Assembly (NCBI GenBank): GCA_017471885.1
Contig: JAFURI010000120.1
Location: 1 to 39,119 of the forward strand
Source of the DNA: Clostridia bacterium
Lineage (GTDB): Bacteria; Bacillota; Clostridia; Christensenellales; Aristaeellaceae
Length of the DNA stretch: 39,119 nt
Direction: 5' to 3'
Shown here: positions 9,222 to 17,907 of the stretch, piece by piece
Layout of the letters: each line of letters begins with the position of its first letter
Numbering within the stretch: position 1 is the first letter of the stretch
Notes under the pieces: model-generated
The model's database searches: none
What the model saw: the letters and a program-made list of their open reading frames with translations, nothing else
Told to the model about the DNA's origin: nothing
Program-made: the position numbers and the translations under genes

Positions 9222-10640
9222 ATGCAGGCTTACAATCCTTATCTGCCCAGCTGGGAGTATACTCCCGACGGCGAGCCCCACGTCTTTGGCGACAGGGTTT
9301 ATGTGTACGGCTCCCATGACCGTTTCAGGGGGCATGTGTACTGCCTGAACGACTATGTGTGCTGGTCTGCGCCTGTGGAAAACCTGAAGGACTGGCGGTA
9401 TGAGGGCGTGATCTTCCGCAAGACGGATGATCCGGACAACCGCCATGGCAGGGGCTGCCTCTACGCTCCGGACGTGACGCAGGGCCTCGACGGCCGCTAC
9501 TACCTGTACTATGTGGTGGACAAGCACTGCTGGGTATCGGTGGCGGTATGCGATACGCCTGCGGGCAAGTATGAGTTTCTGGGCCATGTGCGCTATGCGG
9601 ACGGAACCCGCCTGGGCGAAAGACCCGGTGATGACGGGCAGTTCGATCCCGGCGTGCTGACCGAGGACGGGAAAACATACCTGTACACAGGCTTCTGCTG
9701 GGGACACGACAAATCCCGCAGGGGCCCCACGGTTACCGTGCTGGACAGGGACATGCTGACCATCATCGAAGAGCCCAGAACGCTGATCCCCTCCGCGCCA
9801 TACAGCGCGGGATCCGGGTTTGAGGGGCATGAGTTCTTCGAGGCGTCCTCCATCCGCCGATTCGGCGATACGTACTACTTCGTCTATTCCTCGGTGGTGA
9901 TGCACGAGCTGTGCTACGCCACCAGCCGGTATCCGGACAGGGATTTCGTCTACCGGGGCGTGATCGTCAGCAACAACGATATCGGTATTGACGCCTATAA
10001 GCCTGCCCTGAAGCCCATGTACTACGGCGCGAACAATCACGGCGGACTGGTCAGGGTGGGGGAGAAATATTATATCTTCTATCACCGGCATACCGACGGC
10101 ACCAACTTCAGCCGTCAGGGCATGGCGGAGGAGGTGCGGATCCTGCCGGACGGCTCCATTCCGCAGGTGGAGATGACCTCCTGCGGCCTCAACGGCGGCC
10201 CGCTGAAGGGCTGTGGAACCTATCCGGCGTACATCGCCTGCAATCTGTTCACGCAGGAGGACAATATGTACACCGGAGGATCCGGCAGCAACGGCTTCTG
10301 GCTGGACGGTCGTTTCCCCCGCATCACCCAGGACGGACGGGACGGCGACGAGGAAGACGGCTATATCATGAACATGACCGATACCGCCACCTGCGGCTTC
10401 AAATACTTTGACTGCCTGGGCGTGAAGCGGATCACCCTGCGGGTGCGGGGCTATGCCGGCGGATACTTCGAGATCAAAACCGCGTGGGACGGACCCGGGC
10501 TGGCCCGGATCCCGGTGGAGTTCACCAACGAGTGGACGGATTACGCTGCGGAGGTTTCCATCCCCGACGGCGTGCAGGCGCTGTATTTTACCTATTGCGG
10601 CAGCGGCAGCGCGGCGCTGAAGTCCTTCACGCTGGAGTAA
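9222..10640 (+). CDS. GH43-type glycosidase (beta-xylosidase/arabinofuranosidase-like)
   Basis: A 472-residue protein with a five-bladed propeller pattern of glycoside hydrolase family 43 or a near relative. Repeated blade edges are visible (RVYVYGSHD, YYLYYVVD, KTYLYTGFCWG, TYYFVYSS, KYYIFYHR). Candidate catalytic residues are an Asp in FDPGVL and a Glu in FEASSIRRFG. The C-terminal 120 residues (from about YIMNMTDTATCGF) look like a CBM6-type beta sandwich. There is no signal peptide, so it probably acts on imported oligosaccharides. AAAGGG lies upstream, 26 nt after the surface protein's stop, so cotranscription is possible. Exact substrate is not determinable. Confidence 0.85.
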   Translation: MQAYNPYLPSWEYTPDGEPHVFGDRVYVYGSHDRFRGHVYCLNDYVCWSAPVENLKDWRYEGVIFRKTDDPDNRHGRGCLYAPDVTQGLDGRYYLYYVVDKHCWVSVAVCDTPAGKYEFLGHVRYADGTRLGERPGDDGQFDPGVLTEDGKTYLYTGFCWGHDKSRRGPTVTVLDRDMLTIIEEPRTLIPSAPYSAGSGFEGHEFFEASSIRRFGDTYYFVYSSVVMHELCYATSRYPDRDFVYRGVIVSNNDIGIDAYKPALKPMYYGANNHGGLVRVGEKYYIFYHRHTDGTNFSRQGMAEEVRILPDGSIPQVEMTSCGLNGGPLKGCGTYPAYIACNLFTQEDNMYTGGSGSNGFWLDGRFPRITQDGRDGDEEDGYIMNMTDTATCGFKYFDCLGVKRITLRVRGYAGGYFEIKTAWDGPGLARIPVEFTNEWTDYAAEVSIPDGVQALYFTYCGSGSAALKSFTLE

Positions 10641-10643
10641 AAA

Positions 10644-10665
10644 GCGCAAAAAAAGAAATCTCTCT
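10644..10665 (+). repeat. Left half of a terminator apparently split by an insertion
   Basis: Just after the GH43 stop, GCGC, an A-run and AGAAATCTCTCT form one arm of a hairpin whose complementary arm, AGAGAGATTTCT plus a T-run and GCG, is found only at 11727-11745, beyond the AT-rich gene. Confidence 0.6.
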
Positions 10666-10845
10666 TTTCAAGAAGGATGATGGAAAGGAAAAATTTATCC
10701 TTCACTATATATTTTGCCTGTGATGAATTTGTGGTGAAAACTCAGCACGCATTTTGCAATGCTCCGTTTCAGTCGATGCAATATGAGCATTATCAATGCC
10801 AACGGCGTAATCCATATTACAACCCCAATGTACGGAGGAAAGAAC

Positions 10846-11562
10846 ATGGAACAACTATATCGCGAACTATACGCTCAAATGAATCTTTTCATAGCTAATG
10901 ATCCACGAATGAGACAACGCGGATTGTCCCTGCACGTCCCAATGAAAGGTAAACGTTATGATGCGCAGCAGAAAGTACGACTAATGTGGATTGGCAGAGC
11001 GATTAACGGTTGGCCCGATGCCTCATTTTTCAATCTTCAAATCGACGAGTATTCAGAAAAAGTCAATCATCTCGAAGCATGCTGTACGAGATTTGGATGG
11101 TTAAAGGAATACAACTATCGTCATAGTCCCTTTTGGAGAACATGTAAACTACTGCATCAGAAGTTAACATCAGCAGAATCCCCCGTAGAAGACTGGTTTG
11201 AAGATATTGTTTGGACTAATCTCTATAATGTATCGCCCGCGGATAAAGGAAATCCATCGGGAAGGCTTTGTAAAGTGCAGCAGGATATAGGCAGGCAACT
11301 ACTCAAAGCACAGATCGCTGCGTTTTCGCCTACACATATCGTGTTTGTGACCGATAACGATTGGTTTTTCGATTTTAACAAACCAAAATTGTCAGACAGT
11401 TGCCTGTTTCCCAACATATCTCAAATAGAAAAAACGGAAGACGCCGTGGTAGCCAGTGGAATGATAGACAATAGTAAGGTTGTTGTAACAAAACGCCCTG
11501 AATATCGTTATTCTGATGTGGATTTTACAGATGCAATAATCCGAGCGTTTGCTGTACTATGA
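10846..11562 (+). CDS. Hypothetical protein of foreign-looking base composition
   Basis: A 238-residue soluble protein. The start at 10846 has GGAGG 7 nt upstream; the frame is open back to 10759, but that extension lacks a ribosome binding site. I cannot name the family. Visible landmarks are VRLMWIGRAINGWPD, HSPFWRT, WTNLYNVSPADKGNPSG and a C-terminal HIVFVTDNDWF strand. The alternation of strands with conserved aromatic/Asn-Pro segments is reminiscent of uracil-DNA-glycosylase-like folds, but this is a weak inference. Codon use is clearly more AT-rich than all neighbours (AAA, TTT, ATT, CAT common), and the gene sits between the two arms of what looks like one interrupted terminator. It is probably horizontally acquired. 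Confidence 0.8.
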   Translation: MEQLYRELYAQMNLFIANDPRMRQRGLSLHVPMKGKRYDAQQKVRLMWIGRAINGWPDASFFNLQIDEYSEKVNHLEACCTRFGWLKEYNYRHSPFWRTCKLLHQKLTSAESPVEDWFEDIVWTNLYNVSPADKGNPSGRLCKVQQDIGRQLLKAQIAAFSPTHIVFVTDNDWFFDFNKPKLSDSCLFPNISQIEKTEDAVVASGMIDNSKVVVTKRPEYRYSDVDFTDAIIRAFAVL

Positions 11563-11653
11563 TGGGAAGAAGCAACCTTTCAACTTGATCATCACCATGA
11601 GAGCGCAATTATACGCACGTTGTCCGTGCATTGCGTTTGTTGGGCTCCATAAG

Positions 11654-11690
11654 CAAAGGAGCATCCGAATGCCGGATGCTCCTTTGTTCG
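11654..11690 (+). terminator. Terminator of the AT-rich gene
   Basis: CAAAGGAGCATCCG pairs perfectly (14 bp) with CGGATGCTCCTTTG around a 5-nt loop, followed by TTCGTTT. Confidence 0.85.
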
Positions 11691-11711
11691 TTTCAGGATA
11701 AATTGTTCCTT

Positions 11712-11745
11712 AAGAAACCTCCCATCAGAGAGATTTCTTTTTGCG
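11712..11745. terminator. Right half of the split terminator, itself able to fold
   Basis: AGAGAGATTTCTTTTTGCG (11727-11745) matches the left arm at 10644-10665 in inverted orientation. Locally it can also pair with AAGAAACCTCCC (11712-11723), giving an imperfect hairpin followed by a T-run on the + strand. It sits directly downstream of the permease gene on the minus strand. Confidence 0.5.
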
Positions 11746-11755
11746 TTCCGGTGAA

Positions 11756-12652
11756 TCAGCCCTTCAGGGAGCCCACCATCACGCCCTTGACGAAGTGCTT
11801 CTGCACGAAGGGGTACAGCAGGATGACCGGCAGGGAGCCGAAGACGATCACGGCGTACTTCAGCACCTCCACCAGCGCCAGACGCTGACTCTGCTCCACG
11901 GTGGCATCCGCCATTTCCTCAATCATCTTGGCGTTGGCCAGGATGTTGCGCAGCACCACCTGCAGGGGCAGCTTGTCCTCGGAGGACAGGTAGATGAAAG
12001 CGTCAAAGTAGCTGTTCCAGTGGCTGACGGCGTAGAACAGGGTCAGTACCGCCAGAATGGACTTGGACAGGGGCAGCACCAGGTGCCACACCACCTGCAG
12101 GTCGCTGGCGCCGTCCAGCTCGGCGGCTTCGATCATCTCGTCCGGGATGGTGCTCATGAAGAAGGTGCGGGCCACCACCATGTTATACACATTGATGGCG
12201 CCGGGCAGCAGCATCACCCACAGGGAGTCCAGCATGCGCAGGTTGCGGATGTTCAGGTAGGTGGGGATCAGGGGCGCGGAGAAGATCATGGTGAACACGA
12301 ACAGCCACATCATCCACTTACGGCCCAGGAAGTCCTTGCGGCTCAGGGGATAGGCGCACAGGATCGTCATGGTGATGTTGACGATGGTACCCAGCACCGT
12401 GTACAGGATGGAGTTGCCGTAGCCGGAGAGCAGCAGCTTGGAGCGGAAGATCTCCTTGTACGCCATGAGGCTGATGTCCTTGGGGATGATGAACACGCGG
12501 CCTGCGATGACCTGGTTGGGCGAGGACAGGGACTGGGCGATGACGTGCAGCAGGGGAATGAGCACGATCACCAGGGAGAAGGTCAGCAGCAGAGTGTTGA
12601 TAACGTCAAAGACCCATTCGGAAGTGGTTTTCTTCAGATGCTTGGCTTGCAT
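11756..12652 (-). CDS. Sugar ABC transporter permease, YtcP/LplC type
   Basis: A 298-residue inner permease of the carbohydrate uptake transporter-1 family, with about six membrane helices (first at VINTLLLTFSLVIVLIPLLHV). The EAA loop that docks the ATPase reads EAAELDGASDLQVVWHLVLPLSK. The end KHFVKGVMVGSLKG is characteristic of the YtcP/LplC branch. GGAGGACC lies directly before the start. It is the last gene of a binding protein-permease-permease operon, 15 nt after the first permease. The ATPase is not in the operon, which is normal for this subfamily, where a shared MsmX-like ATPase is used. Confidence 0.93.
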   Translation of the reverse strand: MQAKHLKKTTSEWVFDVINTLLLTFSLVIVLIPLLHVIAQSLSSPNQVIAGRVFIIPKDISLMAYKEIFRSKLLLSGYGNSILYTVLGTIVNITMTILCAYPLSRKDFLGRKWMMWLFVFTMIFSAPLIPTYLNIRNLRMLDSLWVMLLPGAINVYNMVVARTFFMSTIPDEMIEAAELDGASDLQVVWHLVLPLSKSILAVLTLFYAVSHWNSYFDAFIYLSSEDKLPLQVVLRNILANAKMIEEMADATVEQSQRLALVEVLKYAVIVFGSLPVILLYPFVQKHFVKGVMVGSLKG

Positions 12653-12667
12653 GGTCCTCCTCCTTTC

Positions 12668-13615
12668 TTACCACAGACTGTTGTCGCTCAGCTTGCGGGA
12701 CAGGCCGTTCACCAGCGTCAGCATCAGCAGGGATACCACGGACTGGAACAGGCCGATGGCCGTGGAGTAGCTGAACTGCATGCCTTCCGCAAGGCCGATG
12801 CGGTACACATAGGTGGAAATAATATCAGAAGCCCGCATGTTCTGCAGGTTCTGCATCAGCAGCACCTTTTCGTAACCCATGGTGAGGATACGGCCGCAGG
12901 CCATAATGGTCAGGGTAATGGCCGTGGGCAGGATGCCGGGAATGTCGACGTGAAGGATGCGCTGCCAGATGTTGGCGCCGTCCACGATGGCGGCCTCATG
13001 CAGCTCGGGGGAGATGGCGGCCAGCGCGGCGATATACACCACGGCGTTGTAACCGGTCTTCTGCCACACTTCGGAGAAGACGTACAGCGTCTTGAACCAG
13101 CCGGGCTTGCTCAGGAACTGGATCGCCTTGCCGCCCGTGGCTTCAATGGCCTTGTTGACGATGCCGGACAGGGAGAGCATCTGCGTCAGAATGCTGACCA
13201 CCAGCACCGTGGAGATGAAGTAGGGCATGTAGGTGACCATCTGAACCGTCTTGCTGTAGACCTTGCTGCGGCAGTAGTTCAGCGCGATGGCCAGGATGAT
13301 GGGCGGGAAAATGCCCACAAGAATGTTGTACAGCGACAGACCGATGGTATTGGTCATCAGCCGCTGGAACTGGTTGGAGGTGAAGAACTTGAGGAAGTGC
13401 TTGTAAATGGGCGTGGCCCATGCGCTTCCTGCGATGCCGTGGGCAAACTTGTAGTCCTTGAAGGCAATCTGGGAGCCCCAGATGGGTACATACTTGAAGG
13501 TGATGACCCATACGATCGGCAGGAGCATCAGCAGATACAGCTGCCAATGCCGCATGATGCCGTGATAGATCACGCGGGCACGGGATTTCTTGTTAATGGC
13601 AGGGGGTGTCGTCAT
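12668..13615 (-). CDS. Sugar ABC transporter permease, LplB/YteP type
   Basis: A 315-residue permease with six predicted membrane helices. The subfamily signature follows the first helix (LLMLLPIVWVITFKYVPIWG, IAFKDYKF), and the EAA loop is EAAIVDGANIWQRILHVDIPGI. The start at 13615 is preferred over 13636 because GGAGG is 7 nt upstream of it. LplB/YteP-type permeases pair with YtcP-type partners and typically import di- and oligosaccharides, including pectin or hemicellulose fragments. The adjacent glycosidases fit such a substrate, but it is not proven. Confidence 0.93.
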   Translation of the reverse strand: MTTPPAINKKSRARVIYHGIMRHWQLYLLMLLPIVWVITFKYVPIWGSQIAFKDYKFAHGIAGSAWATPIYKHFLKFFTSNQFQRLMTNTIGLSLYNILVGIFPPIILAIALNYCRSKVYSKTVQMVTYMPYFISTVLVVSILTQMLSLSGIVNKAIEATGGKAIQFLSKPGWFKTLYVFSEVWQKTGYNAVVYIAALAAISPELHEAAIVDGANIWQRILHVDIPGILPTAITLTIMACGRILTMGYEKVLLMQNLQNMRASDIISTYVYRIGLAEGMQFSYSTAIGLFQSVVSLLMLTLVNGLSRKLSDNSLW

Positions 13616-13650
13616 GCGGATTCCTCCCGAAAACAAATCATCATAGATAG

Positions 13651-13677
13651 GGGACGCCGGGGGATACCCGGCGTCCC
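13651..13677 (-). promoter_or_regulatory. Intercistronic hairpin between binding protein and permease genes
   Basis: GGGACGCCGGG pairs perfectly (11 bp) with CCCGGCGTCCC around a 5-nt loop. There is no T-run, so it is unlikely to be a full terminator. Similar hairpins after binding-protein genes stabilise the upstream message and lower permease expression. Confidence 0.65.
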
Positions 13678-13693
13678 GCTGAGAATGCGTATC

Positions 13694-15337
13694 TTACTTG
13701 GCAGCGAAGGCGCTGGCGTCGTAAGCTTCCTGGTACAGGGCCAGGTAGTCGTCCAGACCGATGGAGCTCAGGGTTTCCACATAGGAATCCCACTCGGTCT
13801 CGATGTCCATGGTGCCGGTGATGAAGGCCACCATGCACTCCTGCTGATAGTCGGTCACAGCAGTCTGGTACAGGGCGATCTGCTCGGACATTTCCTCGGT
13901 GAAGTACAGGCCGGGCAGGACGCTCTCCAGGGGCTGCTGAACAGCCTCATGCAGCTTGGAGCCCTGATACAGCACGACCTGACGGCCGTCCAGAGGAGCC
14001 ACGTCGGCAGCATAGGGATCGGGGTTGGTGGTCAGGAAAGCGGTGAACTTGGGGTTACGGACCAGGCCGCACAGCTGGGTCCAGGAGTAGTTCTCGTCGC
14101 TGTGCTCCAGAGCGGTGACCTCAGCCTGTTCGCCGTCCAGACCGATTTCGCCCTCGGTAGCCTTGCGCCAGTGCACGCCTTCCACACCGAAAGCGGAGCG
14201 CATGGAGCCTTCCTTGGTGGCGAGGTAGTCAACCAGACGGAAAGCAGCCTCGGGGTTGGTGGCGCCCACGGGGATGAAGGCCATGCCGGTCTGATACATC
14301 ACGTAGGGGTTCCAGTCGGAGATAGCCTGGCCGGAGGGGCCCTTCAGGGGAGCCAGCACGCGGTACTCTTCCCACTTGCGGGCGCCGTCGGCAGCCATGT
14401 TCACGCCGTAGCCGGGACGCATGGCCAGGAAGCAGCCGATCACAGTGTGCTCGCCGTTCTCGTTCACGTTGACCTGGTTGGAGGACTGCTGGGTGAAGGA
14501 TTCGGGGTTGATCAGACCCTCTTCATACATCTTGTTCAGCCAGCGCAGGCCCTCACGATAGCCATCCTGCACGGGGGCATAGGTGATCTTGCCGTTGTCC
14601 ACGTACATACGATGGGTCATGGGAGTCAGCTGGAAGGGAGCCATCAGGAAGCCGTCGATCATGGCGGACACGCCGTTCTTGGAGGTGGACAGCGGGATCT
14701 CGTCGTTGGGGTCGCCGTTGCCGTTGGCGTCCTGCTCCTTGAAGGCCTTCATCACCTGATAGAACTCTTCGGTGGTGGTGGGCTGCTTCAGGTTCAGGTT
14801 GTCCAGCCACTGCTGGTTGATCCAGCACTTCAGCTGATACTGGACGTGGAAGGAGCCGTCAACATTGGGCAGGGAGTAGATGTTGCCGTCGGGGGTGGTG
14901 ATGTACTCACGCATGCCGGGCAGATCCGCGAAAGCGGCCTTGTAGCCCACGGAGATGGTGTCATAGTACTCGTTCAGGGGCATCAGCAGGCCCTGGGAAG
15001 CCAGCTGGGCCTCGGTGACCATGTCCAGACGGTCGCCGACGCCGACCAGGATCAGGTCGATGCCTTCGGAGTTGCCGCCGGCGAAGAGCAGGTTCATCTT
15101 CTCACGGCTGGAGCCGGTGGGAGCGATGTGCCACTCGATCTTGATGCCGAGCTTCTCTTCCAGTTCCTTGGTCTGGAGGTTGTCGGAGCGGCTGTATTCG
15201 CCGTCCTGGGGAGCGAAGACCTTCAGGGTGATCACTTCGTCAGCGATGGGATAGGTGCCGGGCTCGTTGTAGGTGAGGGCCAGCGCGTTGGACGCGACCA
15301 TCAGCAGGCACAGAACCATAGCAAGCAGTTTCTTCAT
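13694..15337 (-). CDS. Extracellular sugar-binding protein, LplA/YtcQ type
   Basis: A 547-residue solute-binding protein with an N-terminal signal sequence (MKKLLAMVLCLLMVASNALA). No lipobox Cys is present, which is unusual for a Gram-positive binding protein; anchoring may depend on an uncleaved helix or the permeases. The length and motifs (KLGIKIEWHIAPTG, DLILVGVGDRLD, NEYYDTISVGYKAAFADLPGMR, YQLKCWINQQWLDNL) fit the long LplA/YtcQ family. The start at 15337 follows AAGGGAG; the frame continues upstream to 15523, but that region holds the promoter. It is first in the operon and divergent from the AraC regulator. Confidence 0.92.
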   Translation of the reverse strand: MKKLLAMVLCLLMVASNALALTYNEPGTYPIADEVITLKVFAPQDGEYSRSDNLQTKELEEKLGIKIEWHIAPTGSSREKMNLLFAGGNSEGIDLILVGVGDRLDMVTEAQLASQGLLMPLNEYYDTISVGYKAAFADLPGMREYITTPDGNIYSLPNVDGSFHVQYQLKCWINQQWLDNLNLKQPTTTEEFYQVMKAFKEQDANGNGDPNDEIPLSTSKNGVSAMIDGFLMAPFQLTPMTHRMYVDNGKITYAPVQDGYREGLRWLNKMYEEGLINPESFTQQSSNQVNVNENGEHTVIGCFLAMRPGYGVNMAADGARKWEEYRVLAPLKGPSGQAISDWNPYVMYQTGMAFIPVGATNPEAAFRLVDYLATKEGSMRSAFGVEGVHWRKATEGEIGLDGEQAEVTALEHSDENYSWTQLCGLVRNPKFTAFLTTNPDPYAADVAPLDGRQVVLYQGSKLHEAVQQPLESVLPGLYFTEEMSEQIALYQTAVTDYQQECMVAFITGTMDIETEWDSYVETLSSIGLDDYLALYQEAYDASAFAAK

Positions 15338-15395
15338 GGTTGGGTCTCCCTTCTCAAATTTTCCAGCCCTGATCAGAGGCTGAATCGATATATTA

Positions 15396-15424
15396 ATTAT
15401 CCGATAAGTTAACAAAAAAATCAA
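15396..15424 (-). promoter_or_regulatory. Promoter of the sugar ABC operon
   Basis: On the minus strand TTGATT (15424-15419) and GATAAT (15401-15396) are exactly 17 nt apart, about 59 nt before the start codon. The surrounding sequence is strikingly AT-rich for this genome. The divergent regulator would bind hereabouts. Confidence 0.75.
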
Positions 15425-15633
15425 GTCATGAAGAAATAAAAAGAACACAATTCCCGTGGATTCAAATGATTTGTGCGGAACCGAATCAAAAGGCTGTTTT
15501 TGCCCCGAAAGGCCCGAAAACAAAGGGTTTGTACGCTGTGAAAGCAGCTTATCCTTTACAAGGGAGGGGGATTCTGCTAAAATCAGAGAAGATAAGCGGA
15601 CGGCTGATCAGCCGGAAGGGCGGGTGATGAACA

Positions 15634-17859
15634 ATGCGCGGCGGCGAGGGCTCCTTTTCCTTTGCAAGGAGGGGCTTCAAGAGAGTGTTTTCCATTTATC
15701 TGATTTCCTATCTGGTGATGCTGATGCTCCCGGTGGCGGGCGTATTGTATCTGAATCACCGGGTGAATGAGATGTCCGAGCGCAACTGCGCCCGCGACGC
15801 CGAGGCGGCCCTGCAGGACGTGAGCGCGTCCCTGCGCGCGCAGCTGGCGTGGATGGACAGCACTGCAGGCCGGTTCCTGCTGGATTATCAGACCACGGGC
15901 ATGATCTATGCCGGGCCCCTGACCTACGGTGATACGCGGGTGAACACCTTCACCGCCTTCAGCAAGCATCTGAATGAGCTGATCGGCGTATACGACGCGG
16001 ACTCGCTGGGCTACCGCATGCTGTTTCAGGACAGCGAGCTGGTCTTTGATGAACTTGCCATGGCTCAGGGCCTGGAGTTTGTATTCAGCACCTCCCTTCA
16101 TTATGAAGGCATGAGCTATGAGGAATGGTACGGCGCGGTGTTCTCCTGCAATGAGCGGGTGCTGCTGCCGGCGCACGACATCCGCATCGACAATGTGCGT
16201 GTGCGGGCGCTTTCCTATAATTTCCCCATTGTCCGGCGCAGCGCAAATGGCGACCGCAAGGCGGTGCTGCAGTTTTTTATCCCCGAGAGCGACTTGATTC
16301 CCGATTCCTTTGATCCGCGAAGCACCGGATATCTCCTGACCAGGGACGGACGGACGCTGGCGCAGTTCGGCAGCCAGACGCCCTTTCCGCTGGAGGTGAA
16401 CGCCATCAGCGGTCAGACGGGATGGCTCCGGCATGGCGGCGGATTGCTGGCGTATACGGAGGTAGTCCCCGGCATGACCCTGGCCATGCTTATTCCCGAG
16501 GAGGTAGCCTTCCGGGATGCGCTGGCCATGCGCACGCCCATGCTGCTGATGATTCTTTTGTGCGCGGCGGTGGAAGGAATCATGTGCCTGCTGATGGCGC
16601 GGCGTAATGCCCGGCCCATCGAAAACCTGGCCAGCAATGTGAATCAGATGCTCAATACGCCCCGACAGGGCAACGAGCTGGCTTATCTGCATCAGAGCAT
16701 GCAGCAGCTGAAGGAGGACCGCCGCATGGCGGAACAGGCCGTGCAGCGCAGCCGGCAGGTGGAGACTGCCATGCTGCTCAGCCGCGTGCTGTATTATCAG
16801 ACGGAGGATGCGCGGGAGCATCTCCGGCAGGGCGACCGGATCGGCGTGGAGCTGCGGGCCGGCGGCTATTGTGCGGCCGTTGCGGCGCTGAGCGGCGGAG
16901 CGGAGCCCGCTCCCTCCTTCGACGTGCCGGATGCGCCCCGGGGAATGCGCTTCCTCATCAGCGAGGGGCAGCACAGCTCCATCAATATGCTTTACATGCT
17001 GGAGGGGGAGGTTCAGGCACAGAGCATGGAGCAGATCCTGCAGCACCTGCAGCAGGTGTATGCCCTGCTGCCCGCTGGCAGCCGCATCGGCGTAGGCCGC
17101 TGCTGCCAGACGCTGGAGGATGCGCCCTTCTCCTACAATCAGGCGGTATACTGCCTGCAGTTGGATCAGCCGGCGCAGGGCGTGATCCAGTTTGACCAGG
17201 TCAGCCCCAGCTTCAACTCGCTGCATTTCCCGCTGGAGCAGCAGCAGAGGATCCTCAACGCGGTGAAGCACAACAACGAAGCGGTGATTGATCAGGAGTT
17301 CGACGTCCTCCTGCATGAAAATTCCGTCAAGCGCCATCTGTCCTCCCTGCTCAAGCGTACGCTGCTGTCCAGCGTGGAGGCGCTTTTGCTGATGGCGGCC
17401 GAGGATGCGGCGAGGAACGAAAACCTGTCCGACTATCTGCGCTCGGTGCATCAGTCTGCGGACTTCCGCACGGAGCTGGAGATTCTGCGGGAGGAGTTCA
17501 AGAAGATCGCCCGGCAGACCGGCGAGAAGCATACCCGTCATGAGGACGGGCAGCGCCGGGAAATGCAGGAATGGCTTGAGAAGAACCACAGCGATTCCAT
17601 GCTGTCCATCGGCGGCATGGCGGAGCACTTCGGCTTCTCGGAGAGCTACTTCTCCGTGCTGTTCAAGGAGCTGATGGGCGAGCCGTACAGCATCTATCTG
17701 GAAAGGCTGCGCCTGAACCGGGCGGCGGAGCTGCTCAAAACCACGGATATTTCCGTGGAGGAGGTGGCCCAGCAGGTGGGCTACAACAACTCTACCACCT
17801 TCCGGCGCGCCTTCAAGCGCGTGCAGGGCATATCGCCCCTGCAGTACAGGAATCAGTAA
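15634..17859 (+). CDS. Membrane-bound AraC-family regulator with extracellular sensor
   Basis: A 741-residue one-component sensor-regulator. One membrane helix is at about residues 17-40 (VFSIYLISYLVMLMLPVAGVLYL) and a second at about 300-325 (MRTPMLLMILLCAAVEGIMCLLMA); the segment between is an extracellular sensing domain. A HAMP-like linker, a long helical region and two C-terminal helix-turn-helix motifs follow (MLSIGGMAEHFGFSESYFSVLF; ISVEEVAQQVGYNNSTTFRRAF). The frame cannot start earlier because TGA precedes by one codon; the ribosome binding site is modest (GGGTGA). It is divergent from the ABC operon, the usual arrangement when such regulators control the transporter. Confidence 0.92.
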   Translation: MRGGEGSFSFARRGFKRVFSIYLISYLVMLMLPVAGVLYLNHRVNEMSERNCARDAEAALQDVSASLRAQLAWMDSTAGRFLLDYQTTGMIYAGPLTYGDTRVNTFTAFSKHLNELIGVYDADSLGYRMLFQDSELVFDELAMAQGLEFVFSTSLHYEGMSYEEWYGAVFSCNERVLLPAHDIRIDNVRVRALSYNFPIVRRSANGDRKAVLQFFIPESDLIPDSFDPRSTGYLLTRDGRTLAQFGSQTPFPLEVNAISGQTGWLRHGGGLLAYTEVVPGMTLAMLIPEEVAFRDALAMRTPMLLMILLCAAVEGIMCLLMARRNARPIENLASNVNQMLNTPRQGNELAYLHQSMQQLKEDRRMAEQAVQRSRQVETAMLLSRVLYYQTEDAREHLRQGDRIGVELRAGGYCAAVAALSGGAEPAPSFDVPDAPRGMRFLISEGQHSSINMLYMLEGEVQAQSMEQILQHLQQVYALLPAGSRIGVGRCCQTLEDAPFSYNQAVYCLQLDQPAQGVIQFDQVSPSFNSLHFPLEQQQRILNAVKHNNEAVIDQEFDVLLHENSVKRHLSSLLKRTLLSSVEALLLMAAEDAARNENLSDYLRSVHQSADFRTELEILREEFKKIARQTGEKHTRHEDGQRREMQEWLEKNHSDSMLSIGGMAEHFGFSESYFSVLFKELMGEPYSIYLERLRLNRAAELLKTTDISVEEVAQQVGYNNSTTFRRAFKRVQGISPLQYRNQ

Positions 17860-17869
17860 AAGGCAAAAC

Positions 17870-17900
17870 AAGGCCCTCTCTTTTGCAAGAGAGGGCCTTT
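17870..17900. terminator. Bidirectional terminator between convergent genes
   Basis: AAGGCCCTCTCTT pairs perfectly (13 bp) with AAGAGAGGGCCTT around TTGC, 10 nt after the regulator's stop and 8 nt before the end of the convergent gene. Confidence 0.85.
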
Positions 17901-17907
17901 GTCATGC

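Noticed and set aside
11741-15412. 1223-codon open frame on the + strand
   Set aside because: It is antisense to the sugar ABC operon; His/Gln/Gly-rich text (QHHALDEVLLHEG) without ribosome binding site is what high-GC coding DNA gives on its complement.
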